From positions 302,513 through 366,512 of the forward strand of contig CAVOYQ010000012.1 of assembly GCA_963700705.1 (NCBI GenBank): a stretch of 64,000 nt of DNA, written 5' to 3'. The DNA is from JAHEFT01 sp963700705. GTDB lineage: Bacteria; Pseudomonadota; Gammaproteobacteria; Xanthomonadales; SZUA-36. The position numbers and the translations under genes were made by a program. Of the stretch, positions 38,535 to 47,430 are shown one piece after another (within the stretch, counting starts at the first letter, position 1; the number at the start of each line of letters is the position of its first letter). The notes beneath the pieces are model-generated. The model had not been told where the DNA came from and made no database searches. It saw nothing but the letters and a program-made list of their open reading frames with translations.

Positions 38535-40026
38535 AGGACCCCACCCAGTCGACGATTCCGCTTTGGCTGGCGCTGCTGCCATTGCTGTTCCTGATGACCA
38601 TGCTGGCCGGTTCGGTCGGTCTGTTTCACAGCGATTCCTCCTATGGACCCAACCAGATCGCGCTGTTGCTGGCAGCCGGCGTTGCTTCCCTGGTCGGCCT
38701 GTACCTGGGGGAAAGCTGGGATGACATCGAGCGGGCCATGGTCGAAGGGATCTCGCTGGCCCTGAAAGCCTGCCTGATCCTGCTGGCGGTCGGCTCCCTG
38801 ATTGGCAGCTGGATGCTGGCGGGCACAGCGCCAACCGTGATCTACTTCGGACTGGGGATTCTCGATCCCTCCTGGTTTTACCCGGCCGCGCTGATCATTT
38901 GCGCGCTGGTGGCGGTGTCCATCGGCAGTTCCTGGACCACTGCCGGCACCGTGGGCCTGGCGCTGGTGGGCATTGCGCAAATCATGGGTCTGTCGCTGCC
39001 GGTCACGGCCGGGGCGATCATTTCCGGCGCTTATTTCGGCGACAAGATGTCGCCGCTTTCGGACACGACCAACCTGGCGCCGGCCATGGTCGGAACGGAC
39101 CTTTTCGTTCACATCCGGCACATGGCCTGGACAACCACGCCCTCGTTCGTGATTGCGCTGATCCTCTATTCGGCGTGATCGGCTGGAACAGCGATACCGT
39201 GCAGGCGCCGGCCGAGAGTATCGATGCGGCGCGAAACCTCCTTGCCGCCAACTACACCGTCGCCTGGCCGACCATCCTGCCGCTGGCCCTGCTGCTGACC
39301 CTGGCCATGCGCAAGGTTTCGGCCCTTCCGACCATCGCAGCGGGTGCGCTGTCGGGCTGCGTGGTTGCCCTGATCTGGCAACCCGACCTGGTGCGCTCCT
39401 TCGGCAGCCCCGATGGAAGCCTGTCGGGCTGGGCCGCCAGCATCAAGGCCCTGTTCATGGCCCTGGCCGATGGTTTCCGGATTGAAACCGGCGACACATC
39501 GCTCGATGAACTGCTTTCACGCGGCGGCATGTCCAGCATGCTTAATACGATCTGGCTGATCATGTCCGCCATGTGTTTTGGCGGCGTAATGGAACATACC
39601 GGCTTGTTGCAGCGCATCGTCGACTTCCTGTTAAAGGGGGTACGTGGCACCGGTTCGCTGATTGCGACCACGGTGCTGACCTCGATCGGCATGAACATCA
39701 TCGCCGCCGACCAGTACATCGCCATCGTGCTCCCCGGCAGGATGTACCGGGTGGAGTTCGCCCGCCGCGGGCTGGCGCCGCAAAACCTGTCGCGAACACT
39801 CGAGGACGCCGGCACGATGACCTCAGCCCTGGTGCCATGGAACACCTGTGGAGCGTTCATGGCGGCCACGCTGGGCGTTCCGACGCTGTCTTACGCCCCT
39901 TATGCGTTCCTCAACCTGATGAACCCGGTGATCGCCATCATTTACGGCATGACCAATTTCAAGATCACCCCGTTGGAAGACGAAGCCGTAGGAGCGGATT
40001 CATCCGCGAAACCCATCCGGGATTAA
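38531..40026 (+). CDS. nhaC: NhaC-family Na+/H+ antiporter (frameshifted)
   Basis: Membrane antiporter of about 495 residues. SWDDIERAMVEGISLALKAC, SIGSSWTTAGTVGLALVGIA, SGAYFGDKMSPLSDTTNLA, SMLNTIWLIMSAMCFGGVME and NIIAADQYIAIVLPGRMY are NhaC signatures. Frame switches near 39165-39175. No ATG is found upstream of LKDPTQSTIPLWLALL; a CTG at 38531 overlapping the ilvH stop, or TTG 38582, must serve, or the start codon is misread. The last 13 residues (VGADSSAKPIRD) are encoded by a REP element. Confidence 0.88.
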
Positions 40027-40048
40027 TCGCGATTGAAATCGCTCCTAC
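39988..40048. repeat. Inverted pair of GTAG-REP elements
   Basis: Plus-strand GTAGGAGCGGATTCATCCGC (39988-40007) faces minus-strand GTAGGAGCGATTTCAATCGC (40048-40029). Each has an internal stem. The plus-strand unit is translated as the end of nhaC; the minus-strand unit provides the TAG stop of the M16 peptidase. Confidence 0.85.
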
Positions 40049-42535
40049 CTGTCCGGGTTCCTGATCGCGATGATCGAACCCCGCGTGAATTCCGGCAGTA
40101 AATCCAGGATGTCCTCGCGCTGCACGGCATCCAGCTGTTTTTCCCATTCATCCCCGCCCGCCGGGTCACGATTCCGGATCCACTGCCGGGTGAGACTGTC
40201 CGCCAGTTCCGCGTTGCTTTGCGACGCGCTGACGTGGCGGCCCAGCAGGTGAGCTCTTGCTTCGTCCACCTCAGCCTCCGTGGGGGGCTCATCCAGCAGG
40301 CGTGCGAGTTCCTCTTTCAACAGCTGTTTCACCGCCGGAAACTTGTCCGGATCCACCCCCATGCTGAGCGTGATCCAACCGTTGCCGCCATCCGTCCGGT
40401 AATCGCTGTCGATGTAATACAGCAGTCCCTGGTCGCTGATGGCTTTTTTACCCAGCCGGCCCTCGTAGCCGTGACTGAGTATATAAAGCGCCACCTGCCA
40501 TGCCGCGGCGTTTTGCGGGTATGGCCCGGGCACGCGAACGACGTATCCCAGGCGTTCCTGGGCAATGCCGTGGGTAACGCGTGATTCAACTTCCACCGGC
40601 AACGCGGGTGCAGCGGCAGCGGGGATCCGCCAGTCACCGGCAGGCAGTTCACCGAAAGCCGCTTCGAGTTGCCGAAGCACGGTCTGCGGTTCGATGTCGC
40701 CGCTGGCCACCAGCAGGACAGGCCCGCGCCCCTGTCCGGTATCCGCGGGCTGCCGGTCACCCAACAGGTCGTCCAGGTAGGCATCGAACAGTGAATCCGG
40801 GTCGGCCGGATCTGCCGGGCCGTTCGCAGGGGCCGGTCCCGCGGTATCGAGGATTGCCCGGGCCCGGGCAATGGCCGGTCCAAGTTCACCAGGCATCAGT
40901 TCAAAATTCAGCGAAACGAGTCCCCGGGCCGGTTCGCCCAGGGTAACCCCGGTCGGCAATGAATAGCCTCCCCGGGGTGCGACGACAGCCAGTACCGCCG
41001 TCGGTGAAACCGTCGATCGCTGCAGGATGACCGGTGTCCCGTTGGCGAGACTGGGTGAAGATTGCCGGCGCAACCGGCGCTTTTTCACCCGGCGCTGTTG
41101 CTGCCAGGGGTTCCTGGCTGCGTGGCGCCTGGCCCGGTTCGGCCGGAGCCATATACGGGATCTCCGGCCCGGCAGGCAGGTACCAGCCCACCGTGCTGCG
41201 TTCCCTGGCCAGGTAGCGGTCCAGGATCCCGCCGATGTCGGCGACGGTAACGTCAGCCAGGGCCTGCGGCAAGCCGTTCAACACCTCCAGGGCGCCCAGC
41301 CCGGCGAAAAAAGCGAGCTGGTGGGCGGCGTCCTCGGTGGTCTGCACATCAAACGCCAGCTCCCGCAGCACGCGGGCCCTGGCTTGCTCCAGCGCGTCCC
41401 TTGAACTCGTTCGCAGCAGGTCGGAATTGTTCACGCAGTGCGTCGATGCCGGCTTCGATCGCGCTTTCAAGCGCGCTTCATCGCCGTCTGCAGGTATCGT
41501 GCCGCTGATGGTGAAGACGTAATCCTGTTCCGAAGGCGGAAACCAGGTGGCCAGGTCTTCGGTGATTCCGGCCAGCGCTGATCCCGGGCGCGCCGGCGTG
41601 CCCCAGTCATTCTGCAGAAAGCTGACCCCCGATCCGGCGGACAACAGTTCCTGGGTTAACAAAAAAGCCGCGTAGTCAGGGTTGGACACGGACGGTGCGC
41701 GGTAGGCAATTTTGAAGTGTTTCCGATCCAGTTCACCACGGATCAGAACCCGCCGCTGGCCTCTTTGCACCGGCTCCGGCGTGTATTGCGCCACCGGCGC
41801 CGGCCGGTCTTTCAACGGCCCGAACAGGTGCCTGATCTGCTGCAGGACATCTTCCTTTCGCACGTCCCCCACTACTGTGAGGACGGCGTTGCCTGGCCGG
41901 TAGTGCCCCTGGTAAAACCCGACCAGGTCCTGGTGCGTGATGCCCTGTACATCACTTTCCCAGCCGATCGTGTTGTTCCGGTAGGGGTGAGCCAGGAAAG
42001 CCACGAACAGCACGTAGTCCTGTAACACCGTGGCGGGGTCGTTTTCGTAGCCGTGCATCTCGGACAGTATGGCGCCCGCCTCGACCCCGACTTGCGAAGC
42101 CGGAATATCCAGCCGGGCCATACGGTCCGCCTCGATGCGCAACAACAAACCGAGTTCCGTCGATGGAACGGTTGCAAAATAGGTGGTCTGATCGAGCCAG
42201 GTGTATCCGTGCCACTCCCCGCCGACGGCGTAGATGGAGCTGACCAGGTCCGTGTCCGGGAAATTTTCGGAGTCACGGAACGCCATGTGTTCGAGGAAAT
42301 GCGCCAGGCCGGTTTTCCCGCTGACTTCATCGATGGCGCCCGAGCGGTAGAGCATTTGCACGCTGACCACCGGAAACGACGGATCTTCCAGCACGATCAC
42401 GGTCAGTCCGTTATCCAGTCGCTCCACGCTGGCCGCCGCCAGGTCCAGGTAAGCCGCCACCGGGCCGGGGCACAGTTGGGCAGCGATCACCAGCAGACCG
42501 AGAAAACGACGCAACGGCGACCGCCGCCTACCCAT
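40045..42535 (-). CDS. Exported M16-family zinc peptidase (frameshifted)
   Basis: About 830 residues as two M16 halves. Start ATG 42535 (MGRRRSPLRRFLGLLVIAAQ) gives a signal peptide. The zinc site is HFLEHMAF (HxxEH) followed by the distal Glu region EAGAILSEMHGYENDP. The second half (from about 41085) is inactive-type with GYEGRLGKKAISDQGLLYYI and a C-terminal ARAHLLGRHVSASQ. The main frame switch is near 41070-41090. Around 41400-41475 the alternative frame reads IEAGIDALREQF, the expected helix, so a compensating pair of errors is likely. Last gene of lysR-aminotransferase-HDAC-M16; it overlaps the HDAC gene by 8 bases. Confidence 0.88.
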
Positions 42536-43553
42536 CCTGCAATCCGAGCAGGAACTGGCGGAGATTTTCACCCAGTTCATCGCACAGGTAGCCGCCTTCC
42601 TGGACAACCAGCGTGGGCAGGCGCAGTCTCGCGGCGATCCTGGCCGCAATGACTCGGAAGCCGCCGGTCGAAATCCGGAGCCCGCCGAACGGGTCGCCCT
42701 CGAAAGCGTCCAGGCCCAGCGCGATCACCAGCGCGCCGGGGGCGAAGTCCCGGATCCGCTCGATGGCGATTTCAAGCGCGGCCAGGTATTCGGCATCACC
42801 CGATCCGCGTTGCAACGGTAAATTCAGGTTATAGCCCAGCCCCCGATCCTTGCCCTGCTCACCGGCGTAACCCCAGAAAAACGGATAAAACCGCTGCGGA
42901 TCAGCATGGATCGAAACGGTCAGGATGTCGCTCCGGGTGTAAAAAATCGACTGTGTGCCATTGCCGTGGTGCAGGTCAACGTCCAGGATGGCGACACGTT
43001 CATGTGCCCCGCGCAGTAACTGCGCCCCGATGGCCGTGTTGTTCAGGTAGCAAAACCCGCCCGCCATGTCACTGAACGCGTGGTGTCCCGGGGGCCGGCA
43101 CAGTGCGTAAGCACGCCGTTCGCCCGCAAGAACCAGGCCGGCAGCATGGCCTGCCGTCCAGGCGCTCCAGCAGGCGCTGTTCCAGGTCCCGCCGGTGATC
43201 GGGGCTGACGCGTCCGCCATGTGATAGCCGGCCTGCGCAACCACCGAAGCCGGGTAGCCCACGTCGCGGCTGTCCGGGTGAATGTTCGGCGTGACCGCAT
43301 CACTCGCCCCGTCGATACGCATCCAGCGCTCATGCGCTTGTTCGAGAAATTTCAGGTAAGCCGGAGTGTGAACCGCCTCGACCGGCTGAATGCCCTGCCG
43401 GGAGGGCGTTTCCTGCTTGTAACCGGCCGCCAGCGCGCCTTCCAGCAGCCGGTCGAGGCGTTCCGGCATCTCGGGGTTGGGACGGAAACGGCCATTGACC
43501 AGGAACTGTGTCGGATAATGTTGCTTCTGATCCGGGTGATATACGACTTTCAT
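42528..43553 (-). CDS. Histone deacetylase/acetylpolyamine amidohydrolase family protein
   Basis: 341 residues. CRPPGHHAFSDMAGGFCYLNN (two catalytic His), LDVDLHHGNGTQSIFY (zinc ligands Asp and His), and GLDAFEGDPFGG (second zinc Asp) are complete, so the enzyme should be active. Bacterial members deacetylate acetylpolyamines and other N-acetyl amines. The N terminus MKVVYHPDQKQHYP is usual. The ATGA start overlaps the aminotransferase stop. With the aminotransferase and nearby BKACE it could open a pathway for an acetylated amine; see the finding. Confidence 0.93.
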   Translation of the reverse strand: MKVVYHPDQKQHYPTQFLVNGRFRPNPEMPERLDRLLEGALAAGYKQETPSRQGIQPVEAVHTPAYLKFLEQAHERWMRIDGASDAVTPNIHPDSRDVGYPASVVAQAGYHMADASAPITGGTWNSACWSAWTAGHAAGLVLAGERRAYALCRPPGHHAFSDMAGGFCYLNNTAIGAQLLRGAHERVAILDVDLHHGNGTQSIFYTRSDILTVSIHADPQRFYPFFWGYAGEQGKDRGLGYNLNLPLQRGSGDAEYLAALEIAIERIRDFAPGALVIALGLDAFEGDPFGGLRISTGGFRVIAARIAARLRLPTLVVQEGGYLCDELGENLRQFLLGLQDG

Positions 43554-44920
43554 GCATCGGCTCCCGCCAGGCCCAGTTCGATCTGCAGCGCGTCCAGGCT
43601 TTCCCTGAGCGTGCCGATGATTTCCGTGACGTGTTCCGGCGTGGCGATCATCGGCGGACAAACCATGAAGTGGTCGCCCGCAAGGCCTTCGCGCGTGCGC
43701 CGGGAATAGACGATCAGGCCGCGCTCGTAGGCCAGCTCCACCAGCCGCGCAAACGCGTTGAGGTTTGCCGGCAGCGGATTCATGGTTTCGCGGCTTTCGA
43801 CCAGTTCGAAAGCCAGCAACAGGCCCTTGCCCCGGACATCGCCGATGAACGGGTAATCGTCCATCAGTTTTTCCAGTTCACGTTTGAGCAGGCCGCCCGT
43901 GGCCGTCGCCTGGTCCATCAGGCCGCGCTCCAGGATTTCCTGCGTCACTGCCAGACCCGCCGCGCAGGCCAAAGGGTTGCCGGCGTAGGTGTAGCCGTGC
44001 TGAAAGCCGCCGGCATTGAGCACCGGGTCGATGATCCGGTTGTCCGCCAGCATGGCGCCCAGCGGGGCATAACCTGCCGCCAGGCCCTTGGCCAGCGCGA
44101 TGATGTCCGGCTTGATGCCCCAGTGCTCCGCAGCCAGGTACCGCCCGGTCCGGCCGGCGCCGCTCATGACTTCGTCATAAATCAGCAATACGCCGAACTC
44201 GTCACAGATTTCGCGAATGCGGGCATAGTAGCTGTCCGGTGCCACCAGTGCGCCGGTCGAAGCCCCGCCAACCGGCTCCATGATAAACGCCAGGACGGTT
44301 TCCGGGCCCAATTCAATGATCTTTTCATGTAGCATTTCAGCATAGCGGATACCGCGTTCCGCAGGTGTCAGAGAGTCGCGGTCAAGGTAGCAGCGGGGGG
44401 CTGGTATCCAGGGCATTTGCCGCATCATCGGCAGGAAAGGATCCGTCAGGGGCCGATAACCCGTTACCGCCAGCGCGCCGAGGGTCGAGCCATGGTATGA
44501 AGGGTTCCTCGAGATGACCCGCCAACGCGATTCCTGGTTCGTCACGAAAGCATACTGCCGCGCCAGTTTCAGGCAGCTTTCCACCGCTTCCGAACCGCCC
44601 GAAACGAAAAACACCCGGTCGTGCCCGGCGGGGCAAAGATCGGCAATCTGCGCCGCCAGGCGTTCGGCCGGCTCGTTTTCAAAGTGCAGGCGGTAACCGA
44701 ACGTCGAGCGTTCCATTTGCTGCCGCATCGCTTCCAGCACGCGCGGGTTGCTGTGGCCGATGTTCGAAACCATCGCGCCGCTGCAGCCGTCCAGGTACCG
44801 TTTTCCGTGACGGTCCCAAAGGTAAACACCGTCTGCCCGGTCCAGCAGGGGCCGCCTCTGGCGGGTCTGGTAAAACAATCGGGACGGTGCGGACGGGTCC
44901 CATGATGATTGCGGCTTCAC
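43550..44920 (-). CDS. Class III (omega) aminotransferase
   Basis: 456 residues, PLP enzyme. LDGCSGAMVSNIGHSNP, FVSGGSEAVESCLKLARQY, AFIMEPVGGASTGALV, LLIYDEVMSGAGRTGRYLA with the PLP-ring Asp, and the Schiff-base lysine in ALAKGLAAGYAPLGAM are all present. Members move amino groups from omega-amino acids, diamines or beta-amino acids. It overlaps lysR upstream and the HDAC-like gene downstream, both as ATGA, and is therefore controlled together with them. The donor cannot be told from motifs. Confidence 0.93.
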   Translation of the reverse strand: MKPQSSWDPSAPSRLFYQTRQRRPLLDRADGVYLWDRHGKRYLDGCSGAMVSNIGHSNPRVLEAMRQQMERSTFGYRLHFENEPAERLAAQIADLCPAGHDRVFFVSGGSEAVESCLKLARQYAFVTNQESRWRVISRNPSYHGSTLGALAVTGYRPLTDPFLPMMRQMPWIPAPRCYLDRDSLTPAERGIRYAEMLHEKIIELGPETVLAFIMEPVGGASTGALVAPDSYYARIREICDEFGVLLIYDEVMSGAGRTGRYLAAEHWGIKPDIIALAKGLAAGYAPLGAMLADNRIIDPVLNAGGFQHGYTYAGNPLACAAGLAVTQEILERGLMDQATATGGLLKRELEKLMDDYPFIGDVRGKGLLLAFELVESRETMNPLPANLNAFARLVELAYERGLIVYSRRTREGLAGDHFMVCPPMIATPEHVTEIIGTLRESLDALQIELGLAGADA

Positions 44921-45912
44921 GTTGATTTCTCCTTCCCGTACGTTCTCTGCGCGATGGGCGTTTGTTCAATCTTGCGGTTCAGAATCCGGATGAATTCCCG
45001 TTCGGCCTGGTTGAGGCTGGACGCGGGATTGCGCACCAGCCAGATATCGATGGCCGGAGGATTTTCATAGGGCGGCAGGCGGAACAGCTGGCCTTCGCTG
45101 ACGTCCCGTTCAGCGACGTGGATCGGCAGCGCGCCGACACCCAGGCCCGCCACCACCATACGCCGCACTTCTTCCAGGTTGCTCGAGACACCGGTGATGT
45201 TTTCGTCAAAACCCGCCTGCGCCCGCAGCAGCGCGATGGGTTGCAGCACATCGTTCAACTGGTCGGTATGGAATGACACGCAGCGTTCCCGGTTCAGGTC
45301 TTCAAGTTTCAAACCCTGTCTTCCAAACAACGGGTGGTTAGGGCCGCAGAAAAACCCGAAATGCTCCGTGTACAGCAATGTGTAGTTGAGCCCCGGAACC
45401 TGGTCACGCACCAGGCACACGCCAATGGCGGCTTTTTTCTCCAGCACCGACTGGATCACTTCCTTGCTGCTGCTGATGTCGATCTGTACACAGGCCGCCG
45501 GATGCGTCCGGTGAAAGAGTTCCAGGGATTCATCCAGCAATGGGCACTGGACGTGACTGGCCATGGACAATTGCACCGTCCCGGTAATTTCTTCACCGGC
45601 TTCTTCCAGCGCCGCAGCCAGCCGGCTCACTGAACCGAACAGGGCGGCGCTCTCCCGGTACAACGCCTGGCCCTGGGAGGTCACCTCGAAACAGCGCGGG
45701 CCGCGTTCGATCAGTACGAAACCAAGACAGGTCTCGAGACGCTTGAGGGCATTGCTGACCGTGGGTTGCTTGAGTCCCAGCCTGCGGGCGGCGGAGGAGA
45801 TGCCCTGCTCCTGGACAATAACCATGAAGGTGCGCAGGAGGTTCCAGTCCAGCTCCCACGCAAGCTGTTCCGGCAGGCTTATTCTCGGGGTATCACTGGA
45901 TCGCGGCGGCAT
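44917..45912 (-). CDS. LysR-family transcriptional regulator
   Basis: 331 residues. The winged-helix domain (about residues 23-85) has LLRTFMVIVQEQGISSAARRL and KQPTVSNALKRLETCLGFVL; a periplasmic-binding-like sensor domain follows. It is the first gene of the overlapping lysR-aminotransferase-HDAC-M16 operon and is divergent from BKACE, the usual place for a LysR controlling both sides. A perfect ATTAT-G-ATAAT dyad (45915-45925) sits just before its start codon. Confidence 0.93.
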   Translation of the reverse strand: MPPRSSDTPRISLPEQLAWELDWNLLRTFMVIVQEQGISSAARRLGLKQPTVSNALKRLETCLGFVLIERGPRCFEVTSQGQALYRESAALFGSVSRLAAALEEAGEEITGTVQLSMASHVQCPLLDESLELFHRTHPAACVQIDISSSKEVIQSVLEKKAAIGVCLVRDQVPGLNYTLLYTEHFGFFCGPNHPLFGRQGLKLEDLNRERCVSFHTDQLNDVLQPIALLRAQAGFDENITGVSSNLEEVRRMVVAGLGVGALPIHVAERDVSEGQLFRLPPYENPPAIDIWLVRNPASSLNQAEREFIRILNRKIEQTPIAQRTYGKEKST

Positions 45913-45914
45913 AT

Positions 45915-45925
45915 ATTATGATAAT
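45915..45925. promoter_or_regulatory. AT-rich dyad in the lysR/BKACE divergent promoter region
   Basis: ATTAT-G-ATAAT is a perfect short dyad in a 111-base, strongly AT-rich region between lysR and BKACE. It is a candidate part of a LysR binding site, but a full T-N11-A box cannot be assigned with certainty. Confidence 0.3.
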
Positions 45926-46023
45926 AAAAATCTATGGTTGATTTGCTATCTATCAGAAAGGAGAATAATAACAGAAAGTCAAACCCGGGCAACAACCGTA
46001 CCGAAAGAGATGAACAGGAAGCC

Positions 46024-46953
46024 ATGGCACGTAGCATCATCATCACCTGCGCCGTAACCGGCTCGATTCACACACCTACCATGAGTCCGCACCTGCCTGT
46101 TTCCGCGGACGATATTGCCCGTGAATCGGTCGAGGCGGCCAGGGCCGGCGCCGCGATTATTCATCTGCATGCCCGCGACCCGCTCAGCGGGAAGCCCAGC
46201 GCCGACCCGGAACACTTTCGTGCGTTTCTTCCGCGCATCAAGTCGGAATGCAACGCGGTTCTCAATATCTCCACCGGCGGCAGTTCGCTGATGTCACTGG
46301 ATGAGCGGCTCGCCCCGGCACGCGATGCGGAACCGGAAATGTGCTCACTGAACATGGGCACGATGAATTTCGGCATTTTTCCGCTGAAAAACCGCTACAG
46401 CGACTGGAAGCATGATTGGGAGCCCCAATTGCTGGAAGCAACCCGGCGCGTGCCCTTCACCAACACCTTCGAGAACATCGATAACATCCTCGCGGACCTC
46501 GGTGACCGGAGAGGTGCGCGGTTTGAATTCGAGTGCTATGACATCGGGCAGATTGAAACGCTGGCCTGGTATGTGCGCGAGGGAAAAATCCGGGCTCCGC
46601 TTTACGTGCAGTTTGTCCTCGGTGTGCTGGGCGGTATCGGTTCCTCTCCGGAAAACCTGATGCTCATGAAGAATACCGCCGACCGCCTGCTCGGCGACCA
46701 GTATGAATTTTCCGTGCTGGGCACCGGCGGCGCGCAAATGCGGCTGGCCGCCATGGGCGCGGTCATGGGCGGCAACGTCCGGGTCGGCCTGGAAGACAGC
46801 CTGACGATCAGCCCGGGCAAGCTGGCCCCGGGTAATGCCGAACAGGTCCGGAAAATACGCCGGATCCTGGAGGAACTGGGTTATACCATCGCCAGCCCGG
46901 ACGAGGCCCGCGAACGCCTGCAGCTGAAAGGCGCTGCGCGAATTGCCTTTTAA
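46024..46953 (+). CDS. Beta-keto acid cleavage enzyme (BKACE family)
   Basis: 309 residues, TIM-barrel zinc enzyme that condenses a beta-keto acid with acetyl-CoA and releases acetoacetate plus a new CoA ester; the founding member is 3-keto-5-aminohexanoate cleavage enzyme of lysine fermentation. IITCAVTGSIHTP, the zinc motif IIHLHARDP, LNISTGGSS, SLNMGTMNFG and VRVGLEDSLTISPG are typical. Start ATG 46024 has AGGAAG 5-bases upstream. Divergent from the lysR operon; the GNAT gene follows immediately. Substrate chain differs among subfamilies and is unknown here. Confidence 0.92.
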   Translation: MARSIIITCAVTGSIHTPTMSPHLPVSADDIARESVEAARAGAAIIHLHARDPLSGKPSADPEHFRAFLPRIKSECNAVLNISTGGSSLMSLDERLAPARDAEPEMCSLNMGTMNFGIFPLKNRYSDWKHDWEPQLLEATRRVPFTNTFENIDNILADLGDRRGARFEFECYDIGQIETLAWYVREGKIRAPLYVQFVLGVLGGIGSSPENLMLMKNTADRLLGDQYEFSVLGTGGAQMRLAAMGAVMGGNVRVGLEDSLTISPGKLAPGNAEQVRKIRRILEELGYTIASPDEARERLQLKGAARIAF

Positions 46954-46970
46954 TGCGGGAGCGGGCCAAC

Positions 46971-47429
46971 ATGGAGAAAATCGATATCCGGCGGGCCAGG
47001 GAAAAGGATGCGCCAGTCATCCACCAGCTGCTGACCGAACTCGAAGAAGGCATGGGCATGCAGAATGCGGTCAAGCGCAAAGCCGGTGACATCCTGCGAT
47101 ACGGATTTTCCGAAAAGCCTTTCTTCGAAACCCTGATTGCCTGGCGAGGCGACCAGCCGGTCGGTTTGGCGCTCTATTTCAGCGAGTTTTCGACCTGGCG
47201 CGGTTCACCCGGTATTTACGTGCAGGACCTGTATGTCGCGGAGGAAGCGCGAGGCACAGGTCTGGGGCGGCGCTTGCTGGAATCGATGATCGAACGGTCT
47301 CGAAGCTGGGGCGCCACTTACTGCAAGCTGGCGGTTTACCATGAAGACGAAGCGGCCTTGTCCTTCTACCGCCACTTCGGGTTTCACGTTTCGGAACACG
47401 AAAGCGTGCTGGTAATTGACGGGTTGTAA
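46971..47429 (+). CDS. GNAT-family N-acetyltransferase
   Basis: 152 residues. DIRRAREKDAPVIHQLLTEL, then IYVQDLYVAEEARGTGLGRRLL (acetyl-CoA loop) and FYRHFGFHVSEHE are the GNAT motifs, close to diamine acetyltransferase-like proteins. ATG 46971 is preferred; ATG 46953, overlapping the BKACE stop, is possible. It is co-transcribed with BKACE. An amine acetyltransferase facing a deacetylase operon suggests opposing reactions on one amine, but this is inference. Confidence 0.88.
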   Translation: MEKIDIRRAREKDAPVIHQLLTELEEGMGMQNAVKRKAGDILRYGFSEKPFFETLIAWRGDQPVGLALYFSEFSTWRGSPGIYVQDLYVAEEARGTGLGRRLLESMIERSRSWGATYCKLAVYHEDEAALSFYRHFGFHVSEHESVLVIDGL

Positions 47430-47430
47430 C

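Noticed and set aside
45957..45961. Strong AGGAG in the lysR/BKACE spacer as start signal of a short gene
   Set aside because: No start codon follows at a suitable distance, and the real BKACE start has its own AGGAAG.
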